From positions 1 through 60,637 of the forward strand of contig JBOGWP010000089.1 of NCBI GenBank assembly GCA_050693875.1: 60,637 nt of DNA, read 5' to 3'. The translations under genes were made by a program, and so were the position numbers. Shown here piece after piece: positions 53,418 through 60,637 of the stretch (the stretch's first letter is position 1; each line of letters opens with the position of its first letter). A model generated the notes under the pieces. The model saw only the letters and a list, made by a program, of their open reading frames with translations. It made no database searches and was not told where the DNA came from. The stretch is from JBOGWP01 sp050693875. GTDB lineage: Bacteria > Actinomycetota > CADDZG01 > JAHWKV01 > JBOGWP01.

Positions 53418-55616
53418 ATGGCCCTTTTTCAGCGCCTGCGCGGGATCCGCCACACCCCGAGAGACCTCGCGATCGCCGGGGCGATGCTCGCCGTCGGGGT
53501 TCCGGTGCTGGTGGCCGCGGTCGCCCTCGCGGGCCTCTTCCTGTTCTTCTTCGTCTTTCCTCCGCCTGTCGCGATCCCGGAGCCGATGGCCTCGTCGATT
53601 GCCCGGACCAGTCACATCTACGCCGCCGACGGTTCGCTGCTCGCCGAGCTGCATGCGGAGCACAACCGGGAGCCGATCGCCATCGATCGGATGCCGAAGC
53701 ATCTGCAGGACGCGGCGGTGGCGGCGGAGGATGCGCGCTTCTTCGTGCACCGCGGGCTCGATCTCCACGCGGTGACGCGCGCGGCCATGGTCGACCTTCG
53801 AGCCCGCGACGGCCTGCAGGGCGGATCGACGATCACCCAGCAGTACGTCAAGAACGCCTACGTCGGCTCGCAGCGGTCGCTGTTCCGGAAGGTCCGCGAG
53901 GCGCTGGTTGCCGCGCAGGTCGAGCGGACCTACTCGAAGCGCAAGATCCTCGAGCGGTACCTGAACACGGTCTACTTTGGACGGGGGGCGTACGGCGTGG
54001 AAGCGGCGGGCCGCACCTACTTCGGCAAGCACGCACCGGAGCTCACCGTGTCGGAGTCTGCGCTGCTCGTCGGCGTGATCCCGTCCCCCAGACGGTTCTC
54101 GCCATACGAGCATCCCGCCGAGTCGGAGATCCGGCGGCGGTATGTGGTCGACCGGATGCGCCAGGAAGGCTTCATAACCTCGACGGTCGCCGACCAAGCC
54201 AAGGGTGAACGTCCGCTCCTCGTCGACCCCAAGGCGAGCGAGACCGTCTTCAAGCACCCCTGGTTCGTGGACGCGGTCCAGCGCTACCTTCTCTCGCGCT
54301 ACGGCTCGACCAAGGTGTTCAACGGGGGGCTCGAGGTCCACACGAGCCTGGACCCGAGGGTCCAGGAGGCCGCGGAGCGCGTCGTCTCGGAGACCCTCAC
54401 CTCGCCCACCGATCCCTATGCCGCCCTCGTGGCGGTCGAGCCCGAGACCGGCTACGTGAAGGCCCTCGTGGGCGGGCGGGATTACGGCCGGGAGCGCTAC
54501 AACATCGCCATCCAGGGCCGGCGGCAGCCCGGCTCGGCCTTCAAGCCCTTCGTGCTGGTGGCCGGCCTCGAAAACGGCATCACCCCTGATCGCCGGTATC
54601 GCGGGCCCGGCACGATGTGCGTGAAGGGCTGGAAGCCGGACTGCCACGTGAGCAACTTCGACGGCGCCGGGTTCGGCAGCATCACGGTGGCGAAGGCCAC
54701 GGCCAACTCGGTGAACACGGTCTTCGCGCAGCTGGTGATGGACGTGGGTGCCGAGAAGGTGGTCGACGTCGCCGGGCGGATGGGAATTCCGGGGCCGTCC
54801 TGGCTCCCGTCCCGCTCGGGCTGCAAGCGCTCGAAGGACAACCCGTGCGGAACCGTGATCGAGCCCGTCCCTGCCCTCGCCCTCGGCACGGAGGAAGTCA
54901 CCCCGCTCGAGATGGCCAGTGCCTTCGCCACGCTGGCGGCGCACGGATCGCATCACGAGCCGAAGCTGGTGACGAAGGTCCTCGACGCCGAGGGTGCGGT
55001 CCTGGAGAGCGGTCCGTCGCCGGCACGGCGGGCCGTCGACGCCGCGGTGGCCGACAACGCCACCGCGATCCTCGAACAGGTGATCGCCAAGGGGACCGGC
55101 AGGCGCGCCGACATCGACCGTCCGGCCGCGGGCAAGACCGGCACCGCCCAGGATCACCGCAACGCCTGGTTCGTGGGCTACACGCCGGATCTTGCCACCG
55201 CGGTGTGGATGGGCTATCGAGACAGCAACAGTCCTCTTTTCAACGTCCGCGGCGTCGCACGCGTCGTCGGCGGCTCCATTCCGGCGCAGATGTGGGCCGA
55301 GTTCATGAAGCTGGCGCTCGCGGACGCGCCCCCGACGCCGTTTGCCGAGCCGGCGGCGCTGGGCGGCGGTCTTCGCCTCCCCTACCGGCCCCCGGCGAGC
55401 CCGACGGGCCTCCCGCCGGAACCTGGACCCGACGGGGGGCCTGCCGAGCCCGAGCCTCCGGTGACCACGGGGGTGACTCCGAGCCGGCCGTCCTCGACGC
55501 CGCCCTCGGCCCAGCCCGCGGCGAAGCCTTCGCCCACCCCGACCTCGGCCCAGCCCGTGGCAACGGATCCGAAGAAGAAAAACCGCCGGCCACCGAGTCC
55601 AGCCCCCTCGGCCTGA
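53418..55616 (+). CDS. class A penicillin-binding protein (transglycosylase/transpeptidase)
   Basis: The 732-residue protein has one N-terminal membrane anchor (VPVLVAAVALAGLFLFFFVF). The GT51 domain carries VAAEDARFFVHRGLD with the catalytic Glu, GGSTITQQYVKNAYVGSQRS and RKVREALVAAQVE. The transpeptidase has SxxK in RQPGSAFKPFVLVA, SxN in TANSVNTVFAQL and KTG in AAGKTGTAQDHRNAWFVG. It builds and crosslinks peptidoglycan outside the membrane. The last 100 residues are a Pro-rich tail, as in other actinobacterial PBPs. It is divergent from selA, 43 bases away. Confidence 0.93.
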   Translation: MALFQRLRGIRHTPRDLAIAGAMLAVGVPVLVAAVALAGLFLFFFVFPPPVAIPEPMASSIARTSHIYAADGSLLAELHAEHNREPIAIDRMPKHLQDAAVAAEDARFFVHRGLDLHAVTRAAMVDLRARDGLQGGSTITQQYVKNAYVGSQRSLFRKVREALVAAQVERTYSKRKILERYLNTVYFGRGAYGVEAAGRTYFGKHAPELTVSESALLVGVIPSPRRFSPYEHPAESEIRRRYVVDRMRQEGFITSTVADQAKGERPLLVDPKASETVFKHPWFVDAVQRYLLSRYGSTKVFNGGLEVHTSLDPRVQEAAERVVSETLTSPTDPYAALVAVEPETGYVKALVGGRDYGRERYNIAIQGRRQPGSAFKPFVLVAGLENGITPDRRYRGPGTMCVKGWKPDCHVSNFDGAGFGSITVAKATANSVNTVFAQLVMDVGAEKVVDVAGRMGIPGPSWLPSRSGCKRSKDNPCGTVIEPVPALALGTEEVTPLEMASAFATLAAHGSHHEPKLVTKVLDAEGAVLESGPSPARRAVDAAVADNATAILEQVIAKGTGRRADIDRPAAGKTGTAQDHRNAWFVGYTPDLATAVWMGYRDSNSPLFNVRGVARVVGGSIPAQMWAEFMKLALADAPPTPFAEPAALGGGLRLPYRPPASPTGLPPEPGPDGGPAEPEPPVTTGVTPSRPSSTPPSAQPAAKPSPTPTSAQPVATDPKKKNRRPPSPAPSA

Positions 55617-55639
55617 CTCGGGCATCGCCCTGCCGGCGA

Positions 55640-56022
55640 GGGGTTACCAGACCGAGGTGACCAGATCGCGGTGGGATGGCGGGGCTCGTAGAGCATGACC
55701 TCGAGGCTGCCGGGCAGGACGAGCGTGGTCGTGACGCCCCACCCTTCGTCCTCCGGCTCGCCCCGCACCTCGACGCCTTTCCCGCGCAGCTCCTCCATGG
55801 TTGCGTTGATGTCGTCGCACATGAACGAGATGATGCCGCACGCCCGAGTCGTAGCTCGGCCCCTCGCCGGGGTGGACACCAAGCTCTGCGGGAGGAAGCG
55901 CAAAGATCAGCCACCCGTTCCCGGCGTCCACATGCCGCCAACCGAACACGTCGCGCAGGATGGCGCGGCAGGCGTCCGGTTCCGAGGTGTAGACGAGCAT
56001 GTGGGCGCCGGTGATCGCCATG
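55640..56022 (-). pseudogene. VOC-family protein, frameshifted
   Basis: ATG 56022 reads AITGAHMLVYTSEPDACRAI, LRDVFGWRHVDAGNGWLIF, ALPPAELGVHPGEGPSYDSG. Near 55850 it continues in another frame with IISFMCDDINATMEELRGKG, EGWGVTTTLVLPGSLEVMLY and PRHPTAI. The joined protein of about 120 residues is a typical small VOC protein. One base explains the break. It is convergent with the PBP gene. Confidence 0.65.
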
Positions 56023-56117
56023 ACCGCATTCTGCCCCAAGGGCGCCGCGACGAGCATGGTACGCCGCGAGGCATCACCGTCGTCGACCCCTGACGGCGGT
56101 GAGGAAGCCCTGCGGAT

Positions 56118-56963
56118 TCAGCTCCGGCTGCCGGCGACCGGACATCGCAGCACCCGCTCGCACGCCGCGTGGATCGGCACCGCCCACCGAGCCGATGGGT
56201 CGCGCCCCTCCGGGGCATAGCTGGCCGAGAGAACGCCGACGACCTTGCCCTCGCCATCGAGTAGGGGGCCCCCGGCGAGACGCGGGAAGAACTCCTGATC
56301 GATCAGCAGCCCCTCCGACCCGGCATCGGCCAGGCGCGTGGGGACGAGGGTCGCCGTCGCCGTGCGGAGGCTGGTTCCGGCGGCGTAGACATCGGCGCCC
56401 ACCGAGGCTTGCGCCGAGGCCCAGGCGAGGCTGCGCAGCCCACCCGTCTTGAGGATGACGAGCGCCAGGTCCCTCTTGGGATCGGACGAGAACACCTGCG
56501 ACGCACGATCGGCGTCGCCAACGCGCACGCGCACCGACTTGCGCCCGGTCACGGCACCGGCCACGAGGTGGTAGTTGGTCAGGATCCACGACTCGCCGGC
56601 CGTCGAGCGCACCACGAAGCCCGACCCGACGGTTGGGATGCCGGCGGGGTCGAGGCCCTCCAGCTGGGCAATCGACGGTGCCACGCGTTCGGCGAGCTTG
56701 CCGGCCTGCCCGGCGGCCGTCGTCGCTCCCTGCCCGGCATCCAGCCGCCGCTCGAGCTCCTCGAGACGGGCGTCGAAGCGCTTGGTGATCCGCTGCTCGG
56801 CCCCCAGAAAGCGTTCCTCGATGCGGTTGACCCGTTGCTGGTAGAGGGCGAAGAAGACCAGACCCGACAGGGCCGCCCCGAGGGCGATCATGAGCATCCA
56901 CACCGCCAGGCCGATGACGGTCTTGGGCACGACCAGCCCGACGAGGTCGTCTCGGCGTCGCAC
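56118..56963 (-). CDS. trypsin-like (S1C) protein lacking the catalytic Ser
   Basis: The 281-residue protein has one membrane helix (IGLAVWMLMIALGAALSGLV), a coiled coil (RIEERFLGAEQRITKRFDAR), then a chymotrypsin fold with VGSGFVVRSTAGESWILTNY-HLV (catalytic His) and SDPKRDLALVILKTG (catalytic Asp). Where GNSGGP is expected it reads FFPRLAGGPLLDGEGK, so the nucleophile Ser is Ala. It is therefore probably a pseudo-protease that binds peptides or has a structural role. There is no PDZ domain. Confidence 0.8.
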   Translation of the reverse strand: MRRRDDLVGLVVPKTVIGLAVWMLMIALGAALSGLVFFALYQQRVNRIEERFLGAEQRITKRFDARLEELERRLDAGQGATTAAGQAGKLAERVAPSIAQLEGLDPAGIPTVGSGFVVRSTAGESWILTNYHLVAGAVTGRKSVRVRVGDADRASQVFSSDPKRDLALVILKTGGLRSLAWASAQASVGADVYAAGTSLRTATATLVPTRLADAGSEGLLIDQEFFPRLAGGPLLDGEGKVVGVLSASYAPEGRDPSARWAVPIHAACERVLRCPVAGSRS

Positions 56964-56964
56964 C

Positions 56965-57126
56965 TCAGGCGGGCGCGCGGCGCGCCTCGAGCACTGACCC
57001 CAGCCCGTTGCCCCCGAGGGTGGCGTCGTCCACCCCCAGCTCGCGGGCGATCTGTGCCATTGGTCGTCCGGATGAGCGCACCAGCGCCACAGCGTCTCGT
57101 CTGAACTCTGGCGTGTACTGCTTCAC
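56965..57126 (-). mobile_element. IS3-family OrfA fragment
   Basis: From GTG 57126 the frame reads VKQYTPEFRRDAVALVRSS, GRPMAQIARELGVDDATL and stops after 53 codons. This is the helix-turn-helix start of an IS3-type transposase OrfA; the rest of orfA and all of orfB are missing. It stops two bases before the pseudo-protease start, so its remains now form that gene's leader. Confidence 0.75.
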
Positions 57127-57186
57127 GGACACATCCTCTCCCCAGCTTCAACCGCTGGTCCAGGGTGTCGGTCGGAGGGGGGAGGT

Positions 57187-57273
57187 TCAAAGTTCGCCAA
57201 GGAGGAGCTGCCGCTGCTCAGCGGCATGGGCGAGCGTCTCGTCGACGAGTCCCTCCGTCTGCTCGCCGACTGA
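57187..57273 (+). pseudogene. short C-terminal coding remnant
   Basis: The frame reads KFAKEELPLLSGMGERLVDE-SLRLLAD-stop, with strong actinobacterial codon character and amphipathic helix pattern, but has no start or upstream domain. It looks like the tail of a gene lost when the IS3 fragment was formed. From 57274 to 57505 I see no gene. Confidence 0.3.
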
Positions 57274-57505
57274 CGACTAACCTAACGCCCGCAGGAGGTG
57301 AAGTCCGGTGTGGTTGTCTCCTCGTAGCGGCTCCGAGCGGAGCGGTCCCTTGACATTGGGCGCCCCCCCCGCAAGCTGCTCGGCGGGGCGACCTGGCCGT
57401 GGAACGGCCGGCCACGAAAGGGGGGTCCGGGAGGCGCGGGCGCTCCGCTGTCAAGGGCGGGGCCGCGGGGCGAGGAGGATCGGGCGCAGTACGGATCAAA
57501 CGACC

Positions 57506-58010
57506 CTATTTGAGGCGGTAGGTCTCGCCCACTCGCTCCACCACCTTGGTGGGCTCGCGCGTTGGCCGCTCGCTGCCGGAGGTGATACAGGGCGTTCTCG
57601 AACTCCTAGTTGGCGGGCTCACCTGCCTGTCAGAGATACTCGAGTATGCGGTCCTTGGGGACCCCCTGGCGGTATGCCACCAGGTAAGCAAGCAGCTCCC
57701 GGGAGCTGCTCCGCAGCCCCTTTTGCACCACACGGCCGTCCCGAACGAGCTGAAAGTTGCCGACGCAGCGCACCACCATGAGCCCGGCCGGGGGCTCCGC
57801 CGGCACGTAGAGGTTGGGCCCGGGGGCGACCGGTTCCTCTTCAAGCAGACCCATCATCGGGGAAGGCGATCCATTCTCCTCGGACAGCAAGGAGGTCTCC
57901 TCCTCCAGCGCTGGCGCCGGAGGCCGCGGCTCGCCCCTTCCCTCGTTCGCCGGCAAGCTTGATTCTTCCTCGGTCTGGGCCAGGTGGCCGCGGCGCGTCA
58001 TGACGCCCAC
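57506..58010 (-). pseudogene. SARP-type regulator remnant
   Basis: ATG 58010 reads an acidic linker, then GLMVVRCVGNFQLVRDGRVV, SSSRELLAYLVAYRQGVPKD-RILEYL-stop, the start of a SARP winged helix. Beyond the stop (57630) the same region still carries EFENALYHLRQRAAN and, in another frame, TKVVERVGETYRLK, which belong to the end of the winged helix. Nonsense and frameshift changes make it a pseudogene. It overlaps the end of the AbiEii gene by 13 bases. Confidence 0.55.
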
Positions 58011-58896
58011 CCTGCGTCATGCGGGTCCCATGTGCCGCGGGCGGTGCCGTCGAGCAGCGGGTCGAGGAACGGCCTGACGACGGCGAGAGCCTCGTCGAGG
58101 CGGCGGGCGATCGGCAGGAGCGAGCGCTCCGCCTCAGCCGCGTAGCCCCGCTCCCACAGGTCGCGGTCCGGGACGGTGAAGCGGTCCAGGAGCCGGAGGC
58201 CTCGGCGCCCGGCCTCGGACCGGAGCGCCGCCATCTGAGGCTCGGCGTCCACCGACGCGGCGAGGACGATGGCGACCAGGTCGACGAGATCCTTGTAGCG
58301 GGTGGACGGGGCACCCTTCTGGCCGTGGAGCTCGAACATCGCTGCCACCTTGTCGGCGATGTGATCGATGAGCGGATACGCGCGGTACCCGTGCTGCTCG
58401 ACGTCGGGCATGACGACGCGGGCGAGCGGCGGGACGTCCTCCGGCTCGCCGGTCATGCGCAGATCCGTCCCGACGAGGTCGACATGGAAGGACGCCCAGA
58501 CCGTGGTGCCGATGGAGGCCGTGACAGGAAGGCGGACGCCGCCGGCCGCATCGGCGACCGGGCGCGGGGCGCCGACTTTGAAGCTGAACCAGTCGCGGAT
58601 GTCCTTTCCGGCCGCCTCGCGGAGATCGGCCTGGGCTACCTCGCGGACCGCCCTCCGAAAGACGTCGATGTCGATGGTCGCCCGCACCCCGATGTCGCGG
58701 GCGAGCAGCGCCGTCGCGCCCTTGACGATCCAGCCATCGTCGACGAGGTATAGGCGTTCGAGCAGCCGGTCGTATGCCATCTGCCGCTGGAGCTGCGGCA
58801 GCGTCCATCCGGCTCGTGTCCGCCTTGGCCTTGAGCTTGTCGGTGAGGGCGCGGCGGAAGTCGGCCGGGCTGCCGTACGAACGGCTGTCGGTCATG
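57998..58896 (-). pseudogene. AbiEii-type nucleotidyltransferase toxin, one frameshift
   Basis: ATG 58896 starts TDSRSYGSPADFRRALTDKL, KAKADTSR, then an extra base near 58812 shifts the frame. The rest reads LPQLQRQMAYDRLLERLYLV, DDGWIVKGATALLARDIGVR, ATIDIDVFRRAV to the end (residue about 297). GATALL followed by TIDIDVF is the nucleotidyltransferase core of AbiEii/AbiGii toxins (type IV toxin-antitoxin and phage defence). The frame overlaps the antitoxin by five bases. If the indel is real the toxin is dead; a start at ATG 58780 would give only the shorter protein. Confidence 0.65.
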
Positions 58897-59638
58897 GCGC
58901 GAGTCCTTCGCCAACCGGGACGGCCACCGTGCCTTCCTCCCGCGAGCCAGAGGCGCGGGCCATATGCGCCCGAGCCTCCTCCATCCATCGGGGCGTGTCG
59001 GGATCGCCGACGAGGTCGAGGAGCCAGCGGAGGAGGGCGATGCCGTCACCGCGTCGGAGTCCAAACCGCGCCGCGTGCGAAGCCAGCGCATCGGCGAAGG
59101 GACCGGGGTAGTCGTACACAGCGCGGATGGCGTCGGCGACCACGTGAGCCACCGCCTCGGGGTCCTCCTTGTCGTCGAGAAGATCGGAGGCGATCCGCGC
59201 CGGCCGCGTCACGGGCAGGCCATGGAGGGAGACCCACTCGCCCTGACGGAGCGGTCGCTGGTGGAGACGGACATCCGGCCGGCGAGACTGCCGCCGCGTC
59301 GGCAGGGTGAAGTCGTGCCGGTCCGCGGGCAAGTGGCTCAGGCCGTATAGGGCCGCAGCGGACCGATATGAGACGACGCCCTGCTCCGGTGTCCGCTGCC
59401 AGGCAGGAACCTCGGGCGCGAGCTGGAGCCATGCCGCTCTGACCTCCAGGTGGTCCGGCGTCGGCGCGCCGGTAAGGTGGTACACGCCATGGGCCACGCG
59501 CTCCAGGACGCCCTCGGACGCGAGCCGCTGCAGGGTCGCCCGAGAGACGCCGGCCAGCTCAGCCTGTCGGCGGGTCACGAGCCCCCACTGATCCTCGGCG
59601 ATCTGCGAGAGGCGGCTGAGTGTCGAGTAGCGTGCCAC
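58892..59638 (-). CDS. AbiEi-type antitoxin
   Basis: The 248-residue protein has an N-terminal winged helix (WGLVTRRQAELAGVSRATLQ, RLASEGVLERVAHGVYHLTG) and the AbiEi antitoxin domain (VSYRSAAALYGLSHLPADRH, LPVTRPARIASDLLDDKEDP). AbiEi proteins counter the AbiEii toxin and repress their own operon through the N-terminal domain. Two matched palindromes lie immediately upstream. It is intact, unlike its partner. Confidence 0.85.
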   Translation of the reverse strand: MARYSTLSRLSQIAEDQWGLVTRRQAELAGVSRATLQRLASEGVLERVAHGVYHLTGAPTPDHLEVRAAWLQLAPEVPAWQRTPEQGVVSYRSAAALYGLSHLPADRHDFTLPTRRQSRRPDVRLHQRPLRQGEWVSLHGLPVTRPARIASDLLDDKEDPEAVAHVVADAIRAVYDYPGPFADALASHAARFGLRRGDGIALLRWLLDLVGDPDTPRWMEEARAHMARASGSREEGTVAVPVGEGLAP

Positions 59639-59648
59639 TACTGCATTC

Positions 59649-59727
59649 TAGCTCATATCTGAGCTACTTCGCAGGCTGAGGTCTCTAATAGTCCTGCGAC
59701 TTAGCTCATACTTGAGCCACTTCGCAG
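59649..59727 (-). promoter_or_regulatory. two-site operator of the AbiE operon
   Basis: TAGCTCA-TATC-TGAGCTA (59649-59666) is a perfect seven-base palindrome followed by CTTCGCAG. The same unit, TAGCTCA-TACT-TGAGCCA-CTTCGCAG, recurs at 59702-59727, exactly 53 bases away, about five turns of the helix. The first site starts 10 bases upstream of the antitoxin ATG. This is the layout reported for AbiEi autorepression at paired inverted repeats. The sites are seen; binding is inferred. Confidence 0.7.
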
Positions 59728-59752
59728 CATGGAATAGCAAGCGGCGGTTAGG

Positions 59753-59988
59753 TCAGCCTAGGGTTGCGTCGGGGCGCTCGCTCATGAGGAGCGAGTCCAT
59801 GACATCGAGCACCGGCGCCCGTGAGAGCGCCTTGGCCATGAGCCCGAGGGACCTCTCGGCCACCGGCCTGCCGGCGAGGGCCGCACTCACGCTAGCGGCG
59901 CTGATCCGTGCCTCGTGGGCGAGGTCGGCAGGCGCCCCCTCGGCGCGCCATCTCCTTGCGGAGCCGGCCGGGGTGGACAACAACGCTT
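59753..59988 (-). pseudogene. small XRE-type HTH protein, disrupted
   Basis: The frame ADLAHEARISAASVSAALAG, RPVAERSLGLMAKALSRAPV is an XRE helix-turn-helix. Its natural N-terminus (VHPGRLRKEMARRG) is present in another frame at about 59940-59980, so an indel near 59935 splits it, and no start is left before the IS110-flanking DNA. It may have been cut by the insertion. Confidence 0.5.
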
Positions 59989-60029
59989 ATGGGACTACCA
60001 TCCGACACAGAGGTCTCCGTCCGGGAACG

Positions 60030-60207
60030 CTACCGACGCTTGTCCCTTGAGGACTGAAATGAGACGGCGTCCCGGAGCGACGGCCTCGGAGGCCTGACGC
60101 CAGCAAGGGTGTCGTCCCTCGAGGACTGGTCCATCAGCACGGCGCCGTGTCTCCACGACTTCCCCCGATCCAAGGTCCGCTTCCCCGCGTGAACGAAAGG
60201 AGGAGCC
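60030..60207 (+). ncRNA. candidate bridge RNA region of the IS110 element
   Basis: The non-coding DNA before the transposase holds nested hairpins, GGCGTC (60066-60071) with GACGCC (60096-60101) enclosing GGCC/GGCC, and the repeated unit GTCCCTYGAGGACTG at 60042-60056 and 60114-60128, itself a small hairpin. IS110 elements carry a structured guide (bridge) RNA in this position. Structure and repeats are seen; the RNA is inferred from knowledge of the family. Confidence 0.4.
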
Positions 60208-60637
60208 GTGCTTGGAATAGGGATCGACTGGTCGGAGGAGTTCCATCTGGTGGCCCTGGGCCGCCCGGGAGAGGGCGTCATGGAGGTGTTCCGGGTGGAG
60301 CATCGCCCGGACGCCGTCCGGGCCCTGGTCGACCGCATCGGCCGCATGGAGACCGATCCGGCCGAGGTCCGGGTCGTGATCGAGACGAGCCACGGGCTGC
60401 TCGTCGAGCGCCTCCTCGACGCCGGCTACGTGGTCGTGCCCGTGAACCCGGACCTCGTCGCTCGCCGGCGTGGGCCGGCGAAGAAGAAGGACGACGCCGA
60501 AGACGCCCGGATCGCCTGCATGATCGCCCTGGACCGCTTCGAGCGGCTCCGGCCCCTGATCCCGCACGGGGATCTGGCGGGCGAACTTCGGGCCATCGCC
60601 CGTGACGACGAACGGGCGAACAAGGATGAGCGGCGGC
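60208..60637 (+). mobile_element. IS110-family transposase, 5' part (cut by window edge)
   Basis: GTG 60208 follows AAAGGAGGAG. The first 143 residues read LGIGIDWSEEFHLVALGRPG with the first acidic residue of the DEDD RuvC-like fold, VVIETSHGLLVERLLDAGYV (second), VVPVNPDLVARRRGP and KKKDDAEDARIACMI (third/fourth region). The gene runs off the right edge, so the C-terminal catalytic Ser domain is not visible. It is a site-specific recombinase that moves as a circular intermediate. Confidence 0.88.

Overview
The window is high-GC DNA with mostly bacterial, actinobacterial-style gene content: ECF sigma factors of the SigG and ECF42 types, a SARP/AfsR-type regulator, YCII, STAS, GYD, DUF4242 and DUF3072 small proteins, GTG starts, and IdeR/DtxR-like iron control. 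It also carries selA and selB, two ArsA-family ATPases and a Lon protease. The likely source is an uncultivated soil-type actinomycetote. No rRNA or complete tRNA gene is visible, so the placement is inference.

Region 1 (1-13043) is an accessory island. Copies of the 3' half of a tRNA-Pro(CGG) gene end at 5700 and 10311, with a degraded copy at about 13043 and a second tRNA-Pro-like 3' end at 5788-5827. A related block of about 160 bp precedes two of the copies. The cargo includes a decaying set of small genes, then a DUF6308-like gene, a PIN-like protein and a zinc-ribbon/PD-(D/E)XK protein. Further right come a GIY-YIG/YaaA-like fusion and a pirin-MarR-FMN reductase group. A truncated second copy of the DUF6308/PIN-like junction lies at 12778-12920. 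The pattern fits tandem integration of small cassettes at one tRNA-Pro gene; the nuclease cassettes look like defence or mobile cargo of unknown mechanism.

Region 2 (13.2-28.2 kb) holds small stress, redox and regulatory genes: NTF2-like, VOC, RibD_C-like, two ECF sigma factors with STAS and YCII neighbours, an aldo/keto reductase, a very large SARP/cyclase/ATPase regulator, DUF4242, an Ldh-type dehydrogenase and a nitroreductase. About half of these are broken by single-base frameshifts, which is either real decay or sequence error.

Region 3 (28.3-56.1 kb) is mostly intact housekeeping DNA. It contains a secreted DUF11 surface protein, a TPP enzyme, paired ArsA ATPases, NfeD with slipin, an iron-transport operon (lipoprotein, FTR1 permease, hydantoinase-like protein, anchored helical protein) behind an IdeR-like box, lon, selB, selA and a class A penicillin-binding protein.

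Region 4 (56.1-60.6 kb) is again accessory: a trypsin-like protein that has lost its catalytic serine, an IS3 fragment, a SARP remnant, an AbiE toxin-antitoxin pair with a two-palindrome operator, an XRE remnant, and the start of an IS110 transposase preceded by a structured non-coding stretch that may be its bridge RNA.
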